NCBI RefSeq assembly: GCF_965221685.1 | Contig: NZ_OZ244907.1 | Origin: Palauibacter sp022826685 | GTDB taxonomy: Bacteria > Gemmatimonadota > Gemmatimonadetes > Palauibacterales > Palauibacteraceae | Length of the DNA: 64,000 bases | Direction: 5' to 3' (one strand) | In this document: positions 59,696 through 64,000 of the stretch, piece after piece | Layout: each line of letters begins with the position of its first letter | Position numbering within the stretch: the stretch's first letter is position 1 | Notes under the pieces: generated by a model | What the model was told of the DNA's origin: nothing | Seen by the model: the letters and a program-made list of their open reading frames with translations, nothing else | The model's database searches: none | Translations under genes and position numbers: made by a program

Positions 59696-61084
59696 GTGGC
59701 GCTTCAAGCGGAAAAAGTCATTCCCGAGCTCACCGGCGGGTGGCCGCTGATCGGTCATCTGCGGGACTTTCAGAAGGATCCCGTCTCGCTGCTGAGCCGC
59801 GGTTGGCGAGAACACGGCGACCTTGTCCGGTTCCGGCTCGGTCCCCGCGAGTGCGTTCTCTTCACGGGACCCGAGGCTCACGACGCCTACTTCAGGGCGC
59901 CCGAAGAGCAGCTGGGAGCCCGGGACGTCTATCAGTTCACGATACCCATCTTCGGTCGCGGCGTGGCCTACGACGTCGCCCCCGAAATCATGGACGAGCA
60001 GCTGGGGTTTCTCTATCCGGCGCTGCGCGAGCCCGCGATGCGCAAACTCGTCCGCCTGATGTTCGAGGAGGCGAGCGAGTTCGCCGACGGTATGGGCGAC
60101 GACGGGGAGATCGACCTGCCCCGGGCGATGAACGAACTCACCGTCAAGATCGCCAGCCGGTGCCTCCTCGGGCAGGAGGTGCGGGACCGGGTGGACTCGG
60201 GTTTTGCCGACACCTACCACGATCTGCAGCGGGGCTTCAACACGCTCGGGTATTTCTTCCCAAGGCCCCCCACGCCGGCACATCGGATCCGCGACCGGGC
60301 GCGCCGGGAGGTGGTCGACCTCTTCGGCGGGATCATGGCGGAACGCCGCCGTTCCGGGACCCGGCGCGACGACTTCATGCAGGTGCTGATGGAGGCGCGG
60401 TACAATGACGGCCGCGCCCTGACCGACGACGAGATCTGCGGCATCCTGCTCGCGGTCCTGTTCGGGGGCCAGCACACGACCGCGGTGCTCGCCACGTGGA
60501 CCGGTCTGGAGATCCTGAACGCGCCCCCATACCTGGCGCGGATACGGGACGAGATGCGGGACGTCTACGGCGAGACGGGAGCCATGAGCCTCGCGGGTCT
60601 CAAGCGACAGGTGGTGCTCGAATACGCCGTGCGCGAGAACGAGCGGCTGCACCCGCCGCTGATTCTGCTGATCCGGAAGGTGCTGAAATCCATGCGTTAC
60701 GGCGGCCATACCGTGCCCGCCGGCACGCTCGCCATGGTTGCGCCCCCGGTGTCCCACCGGTTGCCGCACTTGTTCGCCGACCCGGAGCGGTTCTCTCCCG
60801 ACCGCTTCGCCCCTCCCGCCTCCGAGGACAGGCAGCACCACTACGCGCTGATCGGATTCGGTGGCGGCAAACACCTGTGCATGGGGAAGCACTTCGCCTA
60901 CCTGCAGCTGAAGGCGATCTGGACGGTGCTGTTCGATCGCTTCGAGTTCCGCAGCGCCGCCGCGGTTCCTCCCCCGGACTACGGGAACTGGGTCACCGGT
61001 CCCGAGAAGCCGTGCCGGCTCAGCTACCAGCGCCGCGCCGGAGCGAGCGTCTTCTCAGAAAAGGTCCTCGCCGGGCAGCACTGA
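59696..61084 (+). CDS. cyp51: Cytochrome P450, CYP51 (sterol 14-alpha-demethylase) type
   Basis: A 462-residue haem monooxygenase. CYP51 hallmarks: the B' region VYQFTIPIFGRGVAYD (pattern YxxF..P.FG.GV.YD), the I-helix GGQHTTAVLATW with the CYP51-specific QHT, the ExxR as ENERLHPP, and the haem loop FGGGKHLCMGKHFAYLQLKAIW with the cysteine ligand. CYP51 removes the 14-alpha methyl of lanosterol-type sterols and leaves a delta-14 bond, the substrate of a C14-reductase. GTG 59696 follows GGAGGAG. The predicted product of the divergent gene would take the next step. No oxidosqualene cyclase or electron carrier is adjacent. Confidence 0.9.
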   Translation: MALQAEKVIPELTGGWPLIGHLRDFQKDPVSLLSRGWREHGDLVRFRLGPRECVLFTGPEAHDAYFRAPEEQLGARDVYQFTIPIFGRGVAYDVAPEIMDEQLGFLYPALREPAMRKLVRLMFEEASEFADGMGDDGEIDLPRAMNELTVKIASRCLLGQEVRDRVDSGFADTYHDLQRGFNTLGYFFPRPPTPAHRIRDRARREVVDLFGGIMAERRRSGTRRDDFMQVLMEARYNDGRALTDDEICGILLAVLFGGQHTTAVLATWTGLEILNAPPYLARIRDEMRDVYGETGAMSLAGLKRQVVLEYAVRENERLHPPLILLIRKVLKSMRYGGHTVPAGTLAMVAPPVSHRLPHLFADPERFSPDRFAPPASEDRQHHYALIGFGGGKHLCMGKHFAYLQLKAIWTVLFDRFEFRSAAAVPPPDYGNWVTGPEKPCRLSYQRRAGASVFSEKVLAGQH

Positions 61085-61462
61085 CGCCTGGCTGAGCCAA
61101 CTCGCCAGGAGGTCCTCGTCCGGTTCGTCGTCCTCGTGGATGTGGAAGTAGCGCACGTGTTCGTGTTTGGAGTCTACCGGCGGCACGGGACGCAGCGAGG
61201 CGCCGTTGAGGAACGTCACCTTGATGTACTTCGTGAAACAGTGGAAGGAGACGAACCAGCCCTGGTCCGCGATGCCGTAGAAGGGCGAGTTCCAGCGGAC
61301 GGCCTTGCGGGCGTCGGGCACGACCCGCTCGATGAGCCCGTCGAGGTAGCGGCCGACCTCCCGCTTCCAGCCCGGCATGGCCGCGATGTAGGCCTGCACG
61401 GGCCCGTCTCCATCACCCTTCGGAATCTGGGGATTGCCGCCGGAGAGGAGTTTCGCGGCCAG
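61055..61462 (-). CDS. DUF1801 family protein (CTG start)
   Basis: A 135-residue YdhG-like protein of the DUF1801 fold. Typical segments: SGGNPQIPKGDGDGPVQAYIAAMPGW, KAVRWNSPFYGIADQGWFVSFHCF, KVTFLNGASLRPVPP and DEDLLASWLSQA. The function is unknown; the fold is related to iron chaperones. No ATG, GTG or TTG occurs between the end of the previous gene and the conserved AAKLLSGGNP; CTG at 61462, with GGAGG about 11 bases upstream, is the best start. It overlaps the CYP51 gene end by 30 bases (convergent). Confidence 0.75.
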   Translation of the reverse strand: MAAKLLSGGNPQIPKGDGDGPVQAYIAAMPGWKREVGRYLDGLIERVVPDARKAVRWNSPFYGIADQGWFVSFHCFTKYIKVTFLNGASLRPVPPVDSKHEHVRYFHIHEDDEPDEDLLASWLSQASVLPGEDLF

Positions 61463-61467
61463 GCCTG

Positions 61468-62922
61468 CTAATCCTCCGTCCGGGTAAACCGCAGGTTTCT
61501 GACTCGGCCCGCGTCGACGATCATCGCCTCGTACCGGCCAGCGATGAGTCCGGAGAAGCGGAAGATGCGCCCGCCCTCGATCGTGAGTTGCCCGTCCGAC
61601 TCGGCGGCGAGCGCGACCGGGTCCCGCCGCCCGACCTGAAGCGTGAGCCCGGCGGCGCCTTCCTCCATGATCCGGTACGTGGCGTCCAGTTCGGGGCTGT
61701 AGAAGGACCCGGCGTAACGTGCGCGATTCGGGATGTCGTGATCGGGCGGAACCTCGGGGGCGTCCTCGCTCTCTTCCTCCGCCTCGCCCTCGGTGACGTC
61801 CTCGGGCGGGAGCATCGCATCTTCCAGGTAGATCTCGGCCGTGCTCGCGATGAGGGACATGGGATCGATCCGCGACCGGTTGCACAGGGCCACGAACGAG
61901 TAGCCGGCGTCGGGATAGCGCGACGTTCCCGTGCGGTAACCGACCCACGAACCGCCGTGCCCCACCGTGGCGAGCCCCCGGTGCTCGCCATGGGAGAGGC
62001 CGAAGGCGTAGGGGATCGTGTCGCCGGAGGTGAGCACGCCTCGCCCGTGCATGAGCGCCACCCATTCGGGTCCGCCGACCGTGCCCTCGGTCAGGTTGCG
62101 GTCCCACGCGGGCCACTCGTCCACCGAGGTATAGATCGCGCCGTCTCCGACCACGTCGAGCGTCGTCATGTTGATCCGGAAGCCGTCATCGGTGGGCGAG
62201 TAGCCGGTCGCCCGGTTGCGGACGATCTCGTTGTGGTCGTCGTGGAAGTGCGTGTGCGGCATGCGCAGGGGGTCGAAGAACTCGGCCTTCGCGAATTCGC
62301 GCAGGGTCTGTCCCGTGACCCGGGCCACGATCTCGCCGAGCAGGACGTAGCCGGAGTTGCTGTACAGGTACTCGGAGCCGGGGGGAAAGTTGAGTTCGCG
62401 CTGCCGGGTGATCGCGTCGAGGATGTCCTGATTGGTGATGAAATCCTCGCTCCGGTTCCCCGCCAGGGAGAAGAGCCCGAGGTAGTCGCGCACGCCGGAC
62501 GTGTGGTGAACCAGGTGCCGGACGGTGGGGGGGTCGGGGTAGTCGGGGAATTCGGGGATGTAGCGCTGGACGGGGGTGTCGAGATCCACCTTTCCCCGCA
62601 GGGCGAGGAGGGCGATCGCGCCGGCCGTGAACTGCTTGGACACCGACGCGATGCGGTAGATGGTCCCGGGGCCGTTCGGGATGCCGTATTCGAGGTTGGC
62701 GGACCCGTAGCCGGCGGCGTGGATCAGTCGGCCGTCCCGGATCACGCCCACGGAGCAGCCCGGCCCGTCGGCGCTCGCGTACTCGGCAAAGACGGCATCG
62801 ACCCGGGCCGCCATCCCGCCGTCGTCGCCGGCGGAGCAGCCCGCGAGCGCGCCGACCAGGGCCGCGGCCACCGCAGCCGCGCCGACCGGAGGCCGGTCGA
62901 CACGCCGCGAGCGCGCGGTCAG
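61468..62922 (-). CDS. Serine hydrolase lipoprotein (beta-lactamase class C fold, CTG start)
   Basis: A 484-residue lipoprotein. The signal ends GALAGC. Motifs: SVSKQF (Ser-x-x-Lys), YSNSGY (Tyr-x-Asn) and GHGGSWVGYRTGT as the third box. A C-terminal lipocalin-like domain (about residues 390-484) follows an acidic linker EGEAEEESEDAPE. The family includes D-aminopeptidases, esterases and LACTB-like proteins. The start codon CTG at 62922 has GAGGGGG five bases upstream and overlaps the stop of the preceding HD gene as CTGA; there is no ATG or GTG that would yield the signal peptide correctly. Confidence 0.85.
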   Translation of the reverse strand: MTARSRRVDRPPVGAAAVAAALVGALAGCSAGDDGGMAARVDAVFAEYASADGPGCSVGVIRDGRLIHAAGYGSANLEYGIPNGPGTIYRIASVSKQFTAGAIALLALRGKVDLDTPVQRYIPEFPDYPDPPTVRHLVHHTSGVRDYLGLFSLAGNRSEDFITNQDILDAITRQRELNFPPGSEYLYSNSGYVLLGEIVARVTGQTLREFAKAEFFDPLRMPHTHFHDDHNEIVRNRATGYSPTDDGFRINMTTLDVVGDGAIYTSVDEWPAWDRNLTEGTVGGPEWVALMHGRGVLTSGDTIPYAFGLSHGEHRGLATVGHGGSWVGYRTGTSRYPDAGYSFVALCNRSRIDPMSLIASTAEIYLEDAMLPPEDVTEGEAEEESEDAPEVPPDHDIPNRARYAGSFYSPELDATYRIMEEGAAGLTLQVGRRDPVALAAESDGQLTIEGGRIFRFSGLIAGRYEAMIVDAGRVRNLRFTRTED

Positions 62923-63551
62923 GATCGCCCCCTCGGCCAGAGGCTGAAGGGTTCGCGCGCGAACACCCGGCGCACCATCGGCTCGAAGAACTCCAGCGGC
63001 AGCGAGTCGTAGTCCGGATCGAACGCGCACTGGTCCCAGCGGTGACAGAAGTCCACGGCGTCCTGATACCAGGGGTGGTCGCGGTACCTGTCGCGCTCGT
63101 CGGGGTCGCCGCCCACGTGATGGGCGTAGTAGACGCGCTGGAAGAGGCCGTGGTGTCGGACGATCCAGTGCGTGCGCTCGGTGACGAAGGGACGGAGCAG
63201 GAGGGCGGCCAGTTCGCCGTGGCTGTGCGGCGCCAGGAGGTCGTCGATGTCGTGCAGGAGCGCGGTGACGACCATCTCCTCGTCCGCGCCGTCGCGGTGG
63301 GCGCGGGTCGCGCTCTGCAGAGAATGCTCCAGCCGGTCCACCTGGTAGCCGGCGACCGAACCGGACAGCCCGCGGAGGTGCTCCAGCACCCGGTCGGCGG
63401 TGCCGGCGGCGAACTCGTCTTCCAGACGCGCGAGCAACTCGTAGTCCTCCCGGGTGCCGTCCGCCATGCGGGTGAAGCTGACCACGGGACCGCCGGGTGC
63501 CGGGCTCGTCGTCGGGCTCGGTACTGGGTTCGGCGTCGCCTCTGGGGGCAT
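62919..63551 (-). CDS. HD-domain protein, TmpB/PhnZ-like oxygenase candidate
   Basis: A 210-residue HD-fold protein. Metal ligands: HSLQSA, the HD of ALLHDIDDLL, the histidine of HSHGELAA and RHHGLF. The long C-terminal RWDQCAFDPDYDSLPLEFF segment matches the mixed-valent di-iron oxygenases (PhnZ, TmpB, and MIOX-like). PhnZ/TmpB cleave a C-P bond after a partner hydroxylase. Start ATG 63551 after AGGAG. It is divergent to the gene at 63696. An ordinary HD phosphohydrolase is the alternative. Confidence 0.8.
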   Translation of the reverse strand: MPPEATPNPVPSPTTSPAPGGPVVSFTRMADGTREDYELLARLEDEFAAGTADRVLEHLRGLSGSVAGYQVDRLEHSLQSATRAHRDGADEEMVVTALLHDIDDLLAPHSHGELAALLLRPFVTERTHWIVRHHGLFQRVYYAHHVGGDPDERDRYRDHPWYQDAVDFCHRWDQCAFDPDYDSLPLEFFEPMVRRVFAREPFSLWPRGRS

Positions 63552-63695
63552 GCCTGTCACTCTCCTGCGGAGGCTGGAACGAGGGATCCTCGGGACTCCT
63601 CCCCCCGCAGCGTCGGCGCGCGCGAAGGGCCTTGTCAAGCGCGCGCGATGTCCGGCATGCTGCGGGCAGGTCACAGCGGATGGAGGGGATCGACG
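63552..63695. promoter_or_regulatory. Divergent promoter region of the HD/hydroxylase pair
   Basis: A 144-base gap with both genes pointing outwards. GGAGGGG sits before the plus gene and AGGAG before the minus gene. No clear operator repeat is visible. Confidence 0.4.
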
Positions 63696-64000
63696 ATGCC
63701 TCACACGATCAGCAGCCTCGTGCAGAATGCCGACGCCATGACTGCGGTCTGGAGCGATGGCGAACGGACGGACCTCCCCTACCTCTGGCTCCGCGACAAC
63801 TGCGGCTGCGGCGAGTGCTGCGTCGAGCAGACCACGGAGAAGCGGTTCCACGTCTTCCGCGTCCCCGGCGATCTGAAGCCGCGGACGGTCGACATCGAGG
63901 GCGCCGGATCCGAGGATGAGGCGATCTCCATCGCCTGGCCGGACGGTCACCGTACCCGACACCGGTCAAGCGCCATCCGCAGTCTCCTGAGCCGGCCCCG
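63696..64000 (+). CDS. Gamma-butyrobetaine hydroxylase/TmpA-like dioxygenase, N-terminal part
   Basis: The first about 101 codons of a gene that runs off the right edge. ATG 63696 follows GGAGGGG. The segment LPYLWLRDNCGCGECC matches the small N-terminal zinc-binding domain (DUF971) found in gamma-butyrobetaine and trimethyllysine hydroxylases and in TmpA/PhnY*-like 2-oxoglutarate dioxygenases. The catalytic domain with the iron ligands is outside the window. With the divergent HD protein it resembles the TmpAB pair for trimethylaminoethylphosphonate breakdown, an inference from neighbourhood. Confidence 0.72.
   Translation, partial: MPHTISSLVQNADAMTAVWSDGERTDLPYLWLRDNCGCGECCVEQTTEKRFHVFRVPGDLKPRTVDIEGAGSEDEAISIAWPDGHRTRHRSSAIRSLLSRP

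Noticed and set aside
61468..62922. Class C beta-lactamase resistance gene
   Set aside because: The SxxK/YxN motifs are shared by many esterases and D-aminopeptidases, and the extra C-terminal lipocalin-like domain argues against a true AmpC.

Overview
The window is GC-rich, densely coded DNA from a free-living or host-associated aerobic bacterium. My best guess is the Gemmatimonadota. The guess rests on the many secreted S9, M28 and other peptidases, the secreted amidohydrolases, the LVIVD-repeat proteins and the Tat/Sec-exported enzymes. No rRNA or taxonomic marker settles it. No phage, transposase, integrase or CRISPR array was seen. No gene-free stretch exceeds about 300 bases apart from the tRNA cluster.

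Layout. At 1-3240 lie a truncated Tat-exported enzyme, an S9 peptidase and a VapBC pair. At 3296-9484 lie a three-domain kinase/M23/aminotransferase fusion (minus strand) and a secreted LVIVD protein coupled to an SDR that carries a signal peptide. At 9524-17473 lie a peroxiredoxin lipoprotein with an in-frame UGA (probable selenocysteine), a second S9 peptidase, an enoyl-CoA hydratase, two coupled exported amidohydrolases and a ferritin. From 18587 to 31362 there is a long plus-strand run: glyQS, an M3-like peptidase, a hydrolase, an NSS transporter, a zincin, an M50 protease, nth, queG, a desaturase, and then a multicopper oxidase with a ZIP metal transporter behind a strong inverted repeat.

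From 42607 back to 31372 twelve minus-strand genes are closely packed. They include an ATP:cob(I)alamin adenosyltransferase, a MIP18-type Fe-S factor, an intradiol dioxygenase, a multicopper oxidase, an LVIVD protein and a PfkB kinase fused to a domain resembling the queuosine-salvage glycosidase Qng1. At 44515-45501 there are nine tRNAs and at 49563-50023 four more. At 46832-48001 are two antitoxins that lack intact toxins. At 52462-56204 an SDR leads into a complete TRAP transporter (DctP/Q/M). HicAB follows at 56880-57577.

The right end has two notable divergent pairs. The first is a CYP51-type sterol 14-demethylase P450 (59696) beside an ERG24-type sterol C14-reductase (59524 leftward), which are consecutive steps of sterol biosynthesis. 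The second is an HD-domain oxygenase-like protein (63551 leftward) facing a gamma-butyrobetaine-hydroxylase-like gene cut by the window edge (63696 rightward), an arrangement like the TmpA/TmpB phosphonate pathway.

A recurrent oddity is that several genes tucked against the 3' end of the gene before them have no ATG, GTG or TTG at the right place and seem to start at CTG, three times as a CTGA stop/start overlap.
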